DNA from: Planctomycetota bacterium
Lineage (GTDB): Bacteria; Planctomycetota; Planctomycetia; Pirellulales; UBA1268
NCBI GenBank assembly: GCA_016872555.1
Contig: VGZO01000017.1
Span: 1-64,000, forward strand
Direction of reading: 5' to 3'
DNA length: 64,000 bases
Both the position numbers and the translations under genes were made by a program. Of this stretch, positions 29,036 through 37,190 are shown one piece after another. A model generated the notes under the pieces. That model searched no databases and had not been told where the DNA came from. It saw nothing but the letters and a program-made list of their open reading frames with translations. The first letter of the stretch is position 1, and every line of letters starts with the position of its first letter.

Positions 29036-29207
29036 GGCGGGGCCGACGCCCCGGGCATCAAGGGGCTGCCCTCGGGGCGAGCCACAAGTGTCCGCCGCGG
29101 ACTGCCGGCGGGCACCGTGGGCGATTGCCCGACCGGAACGCCTGAGTGACAGTTGCCCGTTCGGGGAGGCCGCCGGGCCGGTGCGTGCCGACCGCTACAC
29201 TGCGGTC

Positions 29208-30596
29208 ATGATCACCACCACAACCCCCGCGCCGCCGCGCGAGGCGCCCCCCTCCGCACCGACGGCGGAACAACTGGCGCGCTGGGACCGCGAGCACGTC
29301 TGGCACGCGTTCACGCAGATGCAGGAGTACGAACCGCTCCTCATCGAGCGCGGCAGCGGGGCGTGGTTGGTCGACACGGCCGGCCGGCGCTACATCGACG
29401 GCTCCGCGAGCATGTGGTGCGTGGTCCACGGCCACCGCCACCCGCGCCTCGACAGGGCGCTGGTCGAGCAGGCCGGCCGCGTCGCCCATACCACCAATCT
29501 CGGCCTCTCCAACCCGACGACGGTGGCGCTGGCGCGGCGGCTCGTCGAGGTCGCGCCGGCCGGCCTCGAGAAGGTGTTTTTTTCCGACGACGGCTCGACC
29601 GCGATCGAGGCGGCCCTGAAGATGGCGTTCCAGTTCTGGCTCCAGGCCGACCCGCCACGGCCGGCGCGGCGCCGGTTCGTCGCCCTCGACGACGCCTACC
29701 ACGGCGACACGCTCGGGGCCGTCGGCGTCGGCGGAGTCGACCGGTTCACCGATCTGTTCGCACCGCTGACGTTCGAGGCGATCCGGCTGCCGGTGCCGAT
29801 GGAGCGCGGCAGCACCATGGTCCGGGCCGTCGACGCCGCCGCCTGCCTGGCGCGCCTCGAGGCACTGCTGGCCGCCGAGGGGGACTCGATCGCCGCGGTC
29901 GTGATGGAGCCGCTCGTCCAGGCGGCCGGCGGGATTCTCGTCCACCCGCCGGGATTCCTCGCCGCCGTGCGCCGGGTGACCGCGGCCCACGGCGTGTTGC
30001 TGATCCTCGACGAAGTGGCGACCGGCTTTGGCCGCACCGGTCGCATGTTCGCCTGCGACCACGAGGGGGTCGTGCCCGATTTTCTCTGCCTCGCCAAGGG
30101 GCTCACCGCCGGCTACCTGCCGATGGCGGCGACGCTCACGACCCAGCGGGTCTGGAACGCGTTTCTCGGCAGCCACGGTGACCGGCGAACGTTCTTCCAC
30201 GGCCACACCTACGGTGGCAACCCGCTGGCCGCCGCGGTGGCCCTCGAGAGCCTGGCGATCTTCGACGACCGGCACGTGCTCAAGCACGTCACGGAGATCG
30301 CCGGTCGGCTCGCCGACCACCTCGCGCGGATCGCGCGGCTCGAGCATGTCGGGGCCGTGCGGCAGTGCGGGTTGCTCGCCGGCATCGAGTTGGTCGCCGA
30401 CCGGGACCCGCTCACGGCGTATCCCTGGGAGGAGCGCCGCGGAGCGCGGGCGTGCCTCGAGGCGCGGCGCCACGGCGTGCTCCTCCGCCCCCTCGGCGAC
30501 GTCGTCGCGATCGTGCCGCCGCTGTGCATCTCCGCCGACGAGCTCGATCTGCTCGCGACCGCGGTCGAGGCGGGGATCGTCGCGGCGACGGCATGA
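29208..30596 (+). CDS. bioA: Adenosylmethionine-8-amino-7-oxononanoate aminotransferase
   Basis: A 462-residue class III PLP aminotransferase that makes 7,8-diaminopelargonic acid in biotin synthesis, with SAM as amino donor. Family features are 'WHAFTQMQEYEPLLIERG', 'DGSASMWCVVHGHRHPRLD', 'FFSDDGSTAIEAALKMAFQF', 'DAYHGDTLGAVGVGG', 'LILDEVATGFGRTG' and the PLP lysine in 'CLAKGLTAGYLPM' near 296. 'TQMQEY' and 'SMWC' distinguish BioA from other class III enzymes. It ends 16 nt before the convergent ExbD-like gene. No other biotin gene is in the window. Confidence 0.93.
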   Translation: MITTTTPAPPREAPPSAPTAEQLARWDREHVWHAFTQMQEYEPLLIERGSGAWLVDTAGRRYIDGSASMWCVVHGHRHPRLDRALVEQAGRVAHTTNLGLSNPTTVALARRLVEVAPAGLEKVFFSDDGSTAIEAALKMAFQFWLQADPPRPARRRFVALDDAYHGDTLGAVGVGGVDRFTDLFAPLTFEAIRLPVPMERGSTMVRAVDAAACLARLEALLAAEGDSIAAVVMEPLVQAAGGILVHPPGFLAAVRRVTAAHGVLLILDEVATGFGRTGRMFACDHEGVVPDFLCLAKGLTAGYLPMAATLTTQRVWNAFLGSHGDRRTFFHGHTYGGNPLAAAVALESLAIFDDRHVLKHVTEIAGRLADHLARIARLEHVGAVRQCGLLAGIELVADRDPLTAYPWEERRGARACLEARRHGVLLRPLGDVVAIVPPLCISADELDLLATAVEAGIVAATA

Positions 30597-30612
30597 GCGA
30601 GGCCGCGGGCCG

Positions 30613-31605
30613 TCAGTGGGCGACCGACTTGCTCCCCTCGGCGGAGCCGCCGATCGGCGCTCCCTCGGGAAGTGGCCGGCAGGCGGTCTGGAGGCCGAGG
30701 CGGTGGAGCTCGGCGCGGACGGCGCGAAACAACTCGAAGCTGTCGGGGTAGGTCCAGAGCGTGATCGTGGTGTCGGGCGCGATCCCGGCGAGCACACGCC
30801 GGAAGCGCGATGCCGCGGCGAGGGCCTCCTCCTCGGTCTCGCCGATCGTCTCGCCGACCGGCCTGATCACCCATTCGCGCGAACGGATCAGCACCTGCCC
30901 ACGGGCCTGATCGACGCGTGCCTCGATGACGTAGTCGAGCCCGAACTGCTGCACCGGCCCGACCGACTCGATGCGCGTGGCGAGCGACGCGAGATTGGCG
31001 CCGGCGCGCCTCGTCTGCGCCTTGGCCTGCTCGAACAGCTCGGTGAGCGGGATGTAGGCGATCCGGCCGGCGGCGAGCCGGAAGTGGAGCTCCTCGCCAT
31101 TGACCGTGCGGCCGATCGGCGTCGGGTAGGCGAGCACCTCACGGGTCGTGGCGGCGGCATGCGAGAGCCCCTCGGCCTCGAGCTGCGTCCGCTCGATATC
31201 CTCCTCGAGGATCGTCCGCTTGGCGGCCGCCTCGGCGGCGCGGGCCGTCGCTTCGTCGGTCGCCTGCCGCGCCGCCGCCAGGTCGACCTTCACCGCGGCG
31301 ATCGCGGTGGCGAGTTGGAGCCGTGCCCGTCCGGCCTCCTCGGCCGCCGCCGCGACGACGTCCGTCTGCGCCGACAGTTCCGCGACCTCGCTTTCCAGGC
31401 TCCGTGCGGTGACGGCGAGCTCGCCGACGGCGCGCCGAACCTCGGCCGCCTGCGTGTCGGTCGCCGCGGCACCGCCGACGAGCTGGTGCACCCGCCCGCC
31501 GACGAGCATCACGAGGATCACGAGGATGCCGACGATGTTGGTGACGACGTCGAGGAACGAGTCCTGTCCTGCCGTCTCGATCTCGCCGGACCGCGGTCGG
31601 GCCAT
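30613..31605 (-). CDS. ExbD/MotB-like membrane protein, Asp-bearing
   Basis: A 330-residue protein with a single N-terminal membrane helix (about 17-37, 'SFLDVVTNIVGILVILVMLV'). It has the ExbD/TolR/MotB topology and an Asp (D19) in the position used for proton coupling in those proteins. An Ala/Glu-rich coiled coil (about 45-155) and a C-terminal periplasmic alpha/beta domain follow. A GAGAGGAG Shine-Dalgarno lies just upstream of ATG 31605. It is the last gene of a three-gene operon, 15 nt after the larger ExbD-like gene. The exact role is unknown; an energy-transducing stator partner of the MotA/TolQ-like protein is inferred. Confidence 0.72.
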   Translation of the reverse strand: MARPRSGEIETAGQDSFLDVVTNIVGILVILVMLVGGRVHQLVGGAAATDTQAAEVRRAVGELAVTARSLESEVAELSAQTDVVAAAAEEAGRARLQLATAIAAVKVDLAAARQATDEATARAAEAAAKRTILEEDIERTQLEAEGLSHAAATTREVLAYPTPIGRTVNGEELHFRLAAGRIAYIPLTELFEQAKAQTRRAGANLASLATRIESVGPVQQFGLDYVIEARVDQARGQVLIRSREWVIRPVGETIGETEEEALAAASRFRRVLAGIAPDTTITLWTYPDSFELFRAVRAELHRLGLQTACRPLPEGAPIGGSAEGSKSVAH

Positions 31606-31620
31606 CGCGGTGGACTCCTC

Positions 31621-33672
31621 TCAGGGCTGGATGGCGGCGTAGCCAAGGCGGCCCACCGGGGGCAGGCTGCGGATCTCGTCGCCGCGCGTGTCGGTGGTGG
31701 TCTCGAGGCCGGAATCGGCGAGCAGGCGGCAGAGGTCGTCGCGCCGCCCCGCGCCCCCCGCCGCGGCCGAGAGGACGAGCTGCGGTTTCCAATACATCCG
31801 GTCGCCGGCGAGCCCCCAGCGGCCGACCTTCTCGCGGAGGGCCTCGACCAGCGCGTCGACCGATTCGACCGTCGCGCCGGGCACCGCCACGCGCGTCTCG
31901 ACCCGTCGGCTGCCATCGGCCAAGATCCGGAGCTCGTCGGCGGCGCACTCGATCCGCACCGGACGCGTGATCGGGATCGGTCGGTCTTGTGTCGCGAAAC
32001 TCGCCCAGTTGCTGCCGCGCTGCGTCGACAGGGAGACCGTCGCGCCCCCCGCTGCGGCACCGGGCTGCCCGGCACTGCCCGCCGGGGGACTGAGCATCCC
32101 GGGCATCGGTTGGCCCCCGGAGCCTCCGGCCATGCCACCGGCGCTCCCTCCGGCGGTCGCTGCACCGGTGGCGCCCGCGCGTGCCGCTGCTCCGCCGGCT
32201 GCTCCAGCTGCCGCATCGCCGGCTCCGCCACCTCGCGCCACGTCCCCGGCCGTTGGGGTTCCGTCGGTCGCTCCACCACCGGCGAAGGCCGAGGCCGCGG
32301 CCGACGCATACCGATCACCGACCTGGCCCCCCGGGCCCGGCGCGGCACCGCGCGAGGAATCGCCGCCCGGTCCGCCGCCACCGGCCGCGATCCGGCCAGC
32401 GGGACCCTCCCCGGAGCGCGACGCGGCCGTCGCCCGGGAAAAGGCACCTCCCGTCGTGCCTTGGCCGCCGGCGCCCCCTTGGCCGCCGAGCACAGGACCA
32501 TTTCCGTGCGCCGCCGTGTCGTCGCCGCCGGCGACGAGCGGTCGGCCGGGACCTTCCGGCGCGTCGCCGCCGCTGCCGTCGCCGGACGTCCCGGAGCCAG
32601 TCCCACCGCCACCGGGACCGGCGCCGGTCCCCAGCGCCGATCGACCGTCGCGGGGTCCGGCGCTGGCCTGCTGCTCGGTCCACTCCCAACGCGACTGGTC
32701 GCCGAGGACGCTCGGCCCCCCCTCGGAGACGATCCCGCCGCGCGTCGTGGCGGCGCGGTACAGCGGCTGACGCGCCGCCGGCTTCGCCGGGCGAACCTCC
32801 GCCAGCCATTGCAGCCGGCGCCGCGATTCCTCGACCGCGCGGACCTGGACGTCGCGGAGGAGGGGATCGGCCGGGGGAAAGGCGAGCGTCCAGTCTTCGT
32901 CGACGAGCTGGTAGCCGAATTCGCTGCCCCACGAGGCGATCGCCTCCCGCGCGGCGTAGTACGCCATGATCCCCGACGGCCGGACGAGGAGCAGCGGGTA
33001 GGGCTGCTGCGCCGGATCGGCGGGATCGCGCGCCGTCCGGGCCATGTGCTCGCGGGCGGCGCGGAGGGCGCTGGCGAGCGGGTTGCCGGGCCCCGGGGGC
33101 CCCTCGAAGTCGGCCGGCCCGAGCCGGATCCCCTCCGGTTGGAGGAACACGCCGTCGATGCAGCACTCCACGTACAGCGGACGGCGGTGGGTGCCGTGCG
33201 TGCCCTGGTAGGGGATCACCGCATACGCGGGAGGACGGTCGGCCGACTCGGCACGCTTTTTCTCGAGCGACTCGCGGGCCGAGCGGAGCTGGCCTTCGAG
33301 GCTCGTGAGGTCGTCGTCACCCGGCTGCGCGCTCGGCGCCCCCAGCGCCTTCACGGTCGCCACCAGCCGGTCGAGCTCGTCGGCCAGGGCCCGGGCGTTC
33401 TCCTCCGCGCCGGCGAGCTGGAGACGGGCCGTGGCCAGGTCGGCGGCGGTACGGTCGCGAACGCCGCGCAGCTGGTCGACCCGCCACGTGGCCGACTCCC
33501 GCTCCAGTTCGACGTCGGCCAGGGCCGCCTGCACCGCGGCGCGGCCGGCGTCGCCGGCGGCCCGGCTGAAGATCACGAGCAGGACCAGCAGCCCGCCCAT
33601 CATGCAGATGAGCACGGCGAGAAACGGGAACAACGAGATCGTCGGCCCGACGGTGCGGCGGAGTCTGGTCAT
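31621..33672 (-). CDS. Large ExbD-like membrane protein with Gly-rich linker
   Basis: A 683-residue protein. The N-terminal membrane helix is at about 12-36 ('SLFPFLAVLICMMGGLLVLL'). A coiled coil spans about 50-150, followed by a periplasmic domain (to about 345) containing 'VECCIDGVFLQPEGIRLG'. A long Gly/Ala/Ser/Pro-rich low-complexity linker spans about 345-545, and a final alpha/beta domain about 550-683. The helix aligns with ExbD ('PLVDVVLVL'-type), but the coupling Asp is replaced by Ala ('PFLAVLI'). The start overlaps the preceding gene's stop by ATGA. It is likely a structural partner of the MotA/TolQ-like channel; the function is unknown. Confidence 0.72.
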   Translation of the reverse strand: MTRLRRTVGPTISLFPFLAVLICMMGGLLVLLVIFSRAAGDAGRAAVQAALADVELERESATWRVDQLRGVRDRTAADLATARLQLAGAEENARALADELDRLVATVKALGAPSAQPGDDDLTSLEGQLRSARESLEKKRAESADRPPAYAVIPYQGTHGTHRRPLYVECCIDGVFLQPEGIRLGPADFEGPPGPGNPLASALRAAREHMARTARDPADPAQQPYPLLLVRPSGIMAYYAAREAIASWGSEFGYQLVDEDWTLAFPPADPLLRDVQVRAVEESRRRLQWLAEVRPAKPAARQPLYRAATTRGGIVSEGGPSVLGDQSRWEWTEQQASAGPRDGRSALGTGAGPGGGGTGSGTSGDGSGGDAPEGPGRPLVAGGDDTAAHGNGPVLGGQGGAGGQGTTGGAFSRATAASRSGEGPAGRIAAGGGGPGGDSSRGAAPGPGGQVGDRYASAAASAFAGGGATDGTPTAGDVARGGGAGDAAAGAAGGAAARAGATGAATAGGSAGGMAGGSGGQPMPGMLSPPAGSAGQPGAAAGGATVSLSTQRGSNWASFATQDRPIPITRPVRIECAADELRILADGSRRVETRVAVPGATVESVDALVEALREKVGRWGLAGDRMYWKPQLVLSAAAGGAGRRDDLCRLLADSGLETTTDTRGDEIRSLPPVGRLGYAAIQP

Positions 33673-34958
33673 GCGGCGTGTCCGACCCGGCGCACGACCG
33701 CGAGGTCGACGCGCCGCGGCTCGGCGACGTCGGCGGCGCGGGCGGCGAGGAGCTGCACGGCGGCCGACAGGGCGGTGAGCGTCTCCTCGAAGCGTCCGGC
33801 GGACCCGAGCGTGGCGAGGTTGCCCTCGAGGGCCCGTTCGAGCGTGGCGATGTCGCGGGTCGCGTCGACGACGCGGGCGAGGAGCTCGGTCTGGCCGGCG
33901 ATCGCCTGCTGGTGGCGCCCGAGCCCGGCCACGGCCTCGGAGAGCGCCCCGGCGGCCTTCGCCCAGCGGTCCTCGTGGGCCCCGGTGAGGTGGGCGTGGG
34001 CCTCGGCCAGGCTCGAATGCCAGCGCCCGAGCGTCTCCTCGAGCGACGTGGTCACCGCGGTCCGCAGGGCCACGCCCGACTCCGCCAGCATCCTCTCGAC
34101 GCCGGCCCCGGCGGTCTGCTCCAGCCCCTGCCAGGCCTTGGCCTGGGCTTCGATGAGCTCCCGGGTGCTTCGCGTCACGGCCTCTCCGAGACGGGCCACC
34201 GCCAGCGCCGTCACGTCGCCGCCGGCGGGGGTCTGGAACCGGCCGGCGAGCGTCGCCCAGGCGGTCTCGTCGACCGCGGCGAGGAGCTGCTGCTCCTGCC
34301 GATCGAGGATGAATTGCACGAACATCAGCACCATCGACAGCGCGAGCGCCGTCGCCGTGGTGTCGAAGGCCACGCCGAGGCCGGCGACGACGAGCGTGAT
34401 GTTCTCCAGCTGTGTCGGCGACAGATTGGCGATCGCCTCGGTGATCCCGATCACCGTGCCGAGGAAGCCCATGATCGGGATCGCCCAGACGATGAACCGC
34501 ACCAGGCCATGTCCACTCGCGGCGCGCGCGGCGTCGAGGTCGGAGAGGTATTTGAGGTGGTCCTCGAGCCCCTCCGGCGACCCCGTCCGAGCCACCATGT
34601 CGAGGGCCTCGCGGAGCCGGCGCGGGAGCCAACCCTCGGCGTCTTCGTCGATCGAATCGCGGAGCGACACCGCCGTCCCGGGCTCGTCGCCGCCGTCCGC
34701 CGGTGCGTCAAGCCACGTCTCTTCGACATGCGACCGCTGCGTCGCCACGTCGATCATCTTGATGACCAGCGCCGCGAGGCCGACGCAGAACATCGTCGTC
34801 TCGACGTACTCGACCCAGTGGCCGGCGAGGTAGCGGATCGTGCCCGGATGGGTGACGACGCCGGCACGGATCAGGGCGAAGAACGCGAACGCACCTGCTC
34901 CGCCCCAGACGAGCGGCGAGCGGACGAGCAGCGTGGTCAGGCGGGCGACGAACGGCAC
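33669..34958 (-). CDS. MotA/TolQ/ExbB proton channel family protein
   Basis: A 429-residue protein with about four membrane helices (about 13-34, 51-70, 153-175, 195-220) and a long helical cytoplasmic tail (220-429). The family segment 'GFLGTVIGITEAIANLS' and 'GLGVAFDTTATALALSMVL' (about 164-212) match the MotA_ExbB domain. A GGGAGAGGAAG sequence directly before GTG 34958 sets the start; upstream codons are Arg-rich and atypical. It is the first gene of the operon with two ExbD-like genes (ATGA overlap, then 15 nt). The long tail recalls ZorA of Zorya, but the ZorC/ZorD partners are absent. Confidence 0.82.
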   Translation of the reverse strand: MPFVARLTTLLVRSPLVWGGAGAFAFFALIRAGVVTHPGTIRYLAGHWVEYVETTMFCVGLAALVIKMIDVATQRSHVEETWLDAPADGGDEPGTAVSLRDSIDEDAEGWLPRRLREALDMVARTGSPEGLEDHLKYLSDLDAARAASGHGLVRFIVWAIPIMGFLGTVIGITEAIANLSPTQLENITLVVAGLGVAFDTTATALALSMVLMFVQFILDRQEQQLLAAVDETAWATLAGRFQTPAGGDVTALAVARLGEAVTRSTRELIEAQAKAWQGLEQTAGAGVERMLAESGVALRTAVTTSLEETLGRWHSSLAEAHAHLTGAHEDRWAKAAGALSEAVAGLGRHQQAIAGQTELLARVVDATRDIATLERALEGNLATLGSAGRFEETLTALSAAVQLLAARAADVAEPRRVDLAVVRRVGHAA

Positions 34959-35231
34959 GGCTTCCTCTCCCGGAACGTCGGGGCCGAACGCACCGTCGGC
35001 ACGATCACTACCATCGGTAGCGCTTGCGCGGGCGATTGAATCGAAACGGCGCCGGCGGGGGAACGGCAGTGGAGCATGCGAGCGCCGGGGCCCTGCGTCG
35101 ACCAGGCAAGCATGGCGATGGGCGTCGGCCCGGCAGGTGCGCGAGGTCGCCTTGACCTTCGTCGCCGCCACCACGTATCCGCTCACCCCTGCCGCCGCAT
35201 CGACACGGCGTGCCCCCCGCGGAGCAAACCG

Positions 35232-35657
35232 ATGACCAGCCACCTTGGCCTACCCCCCCGATCGGACTGTTGCTCCGGCGACGGCCGCCACGCGCTCCGC
35301 CGCCGGTGGCATGGTTCACGGGCGACGTTGATCGCCACCGCCCTGGTGGGAGGTGGCTTGGCCGGCCTGGCACTGGCCCAGCGCCCGGGGCGCCCCGTCG
35401 GGCCGGCGAGCGAGTCGGCGGCCGGGACGCTCTGGATCTCGACGACCCCGCTCGACGACGGCCGCCAGATGCTCCTCGTGGTCGACGCCTCGGCCCGAGC
35501 CGCGGCGGTGTACCACGTCGAGGCCGCGACCGGAGCCTTGACGCTGAAGAGCACCCGCAATCTCACCTGGGACCTGCTGGTTGGCGAATTCAACGCCGGC
35601 GAGCCGCGGCCATCGGCCGTCAGGCGGATGGTGGAGCAGGACGCCCCCCCCCGCTGA
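35232..35657 (+). CDS. Small exported protein of planctomycete type
   Basis: A 141-residue protein with a hydrophobic N-terminal segment (about 32-50, 'ATLIATALVGGGLAGLALA') that is a signal peptide or anchor, then a compact domain with 'LDDGRQMLLVVDASARAAAVYHV' split over about 75-97 and 'LKSTRNLTWDLLVGEFN'. I recognise this as a type of short conserved planctomycete protein but know no function. It is divergent from the MotA/TolQ-like operon, with 273 bp between the starts. ATG 35232 is preferred; longer frames add Arg-rich sequence. Confidence 0.65.
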   Translation: MTSHLGLPPRSDCCSGDGRHALRRRWHGSRATLIATALVGGGLAGLALAQRPGRPVGPASESAAGTLWISTTPLDDGRQMLLVVDASARAAAVYHVEAATGALTLKSTRNLTWDLLVGEFNAGEPRPSAVRRMVEQDAPPR

Positions 35658-35731
35658 CGAACGCGCCGATCATCGCGGCGGGTACCGGTTGTGATGACGG
35701 TGGCGGTCGCGCGGCGGCTGCGGCGGGGGCG

Positions 35732-35737
35732 TAGAAT
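35732..35737 (+). promoter_or_regulatory. Candidate -10 box (TAGAAT) upstream of the HTH-membrane gene
   Basis: TAGAATCGG at 35732-35740 is 65 nt before ATG 35802 and resembles the TATAATCGG at 37012 upstream of resB. No good -35 box is visible. Confidence 0.3.
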
Positions 35738-35801
35738 CGGAGGCAGGGATTCGACGATCCCACCAGAAAGCCCCATTCCTCCCCGCGCCGCAGGTCGCCC
35801 C

Positions 35802-36962
35802 ATGGCCGGCAAATTCCTGTCGCTCGAAGAAGCCGCCCGGATGCTGGGCAAGACCATCGACGAGGTCAACCGTCTCGTCGACCGCAAGGTGCTGTTCCCG
35901 ATGCGGGACGGCGCGACGCTGAAGTTCAAGCTCGAGGAGATCGAGCGTGCCCTGGCCGACCTCGCCGATGGCAGCGAAGGCTCCGACGACCTGAGTCTCG
36001 ACCTCGACCTGCCGGCCGAGGGTCCGGCGGCGGATGAGCCACTGGTCCTCGACGACGGATTGGAGCTCGACTCGATCTTCGAAGGGCAGCAACCGAATCC
36101 GAAGTCGCCATCGGCGACGGGTGGCCTCGGATCCGCGGCCGGCACCGCCGGTGGATTGTCACTGGACGACGATCTTCTCGGGGGTGGTGACCTGGTGCTC
36201 GGGCCCGACCTCGGGCAGGAAGCGGCCGAGAGCGACGACCTGCAACTCGAGGCGATCGTCGGGGCGACGTCGTCTCCGTCGCTCGACGGCCCGGGCTCGG
36301 GGCGCCTCGGCGGCGGATCGGGAATCGAACTCGGTTCGGGGATCGATCTGGCCGGGGGCTCCGGAATCGGCCCGGCTGCCGGCGCGGGTTCGGGAATCGC
36401 ACTCGGGTCGGGGGTCGATCTCGGCTCGGGAGTCGGGCTCGGATCGAGCCCGAGCCTCGGTTCGGGAGCGTCGCAAGGCGGGAGGCCCAAAGCACCGGCG
36501 TCCGGACCGCTCGACAGCGGCGTCTCGCTCGAGGTCGGCGGGGGCCTGCTCGACGAGCCGGGCAGCTCGGCCGGATCGAGTGGCGACGACTTCGAACTCG
36601 GCGGCGTCACCGGCACCGAGGAGGAAAGCGCTTCGGTGGTGATCGCCTCCGACTCGGAGGCGGGGGAGTCGAGCTTCTTCGGCCAGACGATCGGCGGTCA
36701 GAGCTCCAGTTCGGGGTTCACCGAGGACAGCGCGATCCCCAGCGCCGGCTCGTCGGACCTGCTCGCCTTCCCGGGCACCGTGGTCGAGGAGATGGCGTTC
36801 AGCGTCTGGCAGGTGGTGGGGCTGATCTGCTGCTCGCTGCTGCTGCTCCTGGGAAGCTTCATCGCCTACGACCTGGTGCGGACGATCGGCAGTCCGGAAA
36901 GCACCCGGATGGCCAATCCGCTCCTCGACGGCCTCGCCCAGTTGTTCGGCTGGCGCAGCTGA
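35802..36962 (+). CDS. HTH (excisionase/MerR-like) protein with acidic Gly/Ser repeats and C-terminal membrane anchor
   Basis: A 386-residue protein in three parts. Residues 1-50 form a winged-helix/excisionase-like DNA-binding unit ('LSLEEAARMLGKTIDEVNRL', then 'FKLEEIERAL'). Residues about 55-325 are very acidic and low in complexity, with Leu-Asp-Leu and Gly-Ser-Gly-Ile/Val-Asp-Leu repeats. Residues about 331-356 are one strong membrane helix ('VVGLICCSLLLLLGSFIAY'), followed by a short tail. A DNA-binding-type head on a membrane-tethered acidic arm is unusual; the head could instead bind protein. The gene precedes resB-ccsA but is separated by its own 228-bp gap. No function is known. Confidence 0.75.
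   Translation: MAGKFLSLEEAARMLGKTIDEVNRLVDRKVLFPMRDGATLKFKLEEIERALADLADGSEGSDDLSLDLDLPAEGPAADEPLVLDDGLELDSIFEGQQPNPKSPSATGGLGSAAGTAGGLSLDDDLLGGGDLVLGPDLGQEAAESDDLQLEAIVGATSSPSLDGPGSGRLGGGSGIELGSGIDLAGGSGIGPAAGAGSGIALGSGVDLGSGVGLGSSPSLGSGASQGGRPKAPASGPLDSGVSLEVGGGLLDEPGSSAGSSGDDFELGGVTGTEEESASVVIASDSEAGESSFFGQTIGGQSSSSGFTEDSAIPSAGSSDLLAFPGTVVEEMAFSVWQVVGLICCSLLLLLGSFIAYDLVRTIGSPESTRMANPLLDGLAQLFGWRS
36295..36475 (+). repeat. Degenerate in-frame Gly-Ser repeat region
   Basis: Tandem imperfect units encode variations of GSGIELGSGIDL / GSGVDLGSGVGL within the HTH-membrane protein. The nucleotide units share the core TCGGG(A/G)(A/G)TCG. The tract gives the long flexible acidic arm. Confidence 0.65.
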
Positions 36963-37011
36963 GCGGCAGGGTCCCGCGACGCGCGGGCTCCGCGTCGCTG
37001 ACCGGTCGGCC

Positions 37012-37017
37012 TATAAT
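37012..37017 (+). promoter_or_regulatory. Candidate -10 box (TATAAT) of the resB-ccsA operon
   Basis: A perfect TATAAT lies 174 nt upstream of the resB start in otherwise very GC-rich DNA. No convincing -35 element lies 16-18 nt before it. Confidence 0.45.
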
Positions 37018-37190
37018 CGGGATGCGACGGACGGCTGCCCCCGGTGCGCGGGGGAGCCGGTGGAACGGCCCGTCGCCCCGCCCGGGCCCCGCTCCCCGGA
37101 CGGGCACGAGATCGGTCGTGCAGAGACTCGCCCCGCGTTTCCCCCCGCCCCGACGGATGCGCCGATCCCCGGCCCCCCCCTGCGGTGACC

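Noticed and set aside
30028-34833. Plus-strand open frame of 1601 codons
   Set aside because: It runs antisense to three well-supported membrane-protein genes and over the end of bioA; it is a high-GC shadow.
30613-34958. Zorya-type (ZorAB) anti-phage system
   Set aside because: The MotA-like protein with long tail plus ExbD-like proteins recalls ZorA/ZorB, but no ZorC, ZorD or ZorE gene is adjacent and the presence of two ExbD-like proteins does not fit.
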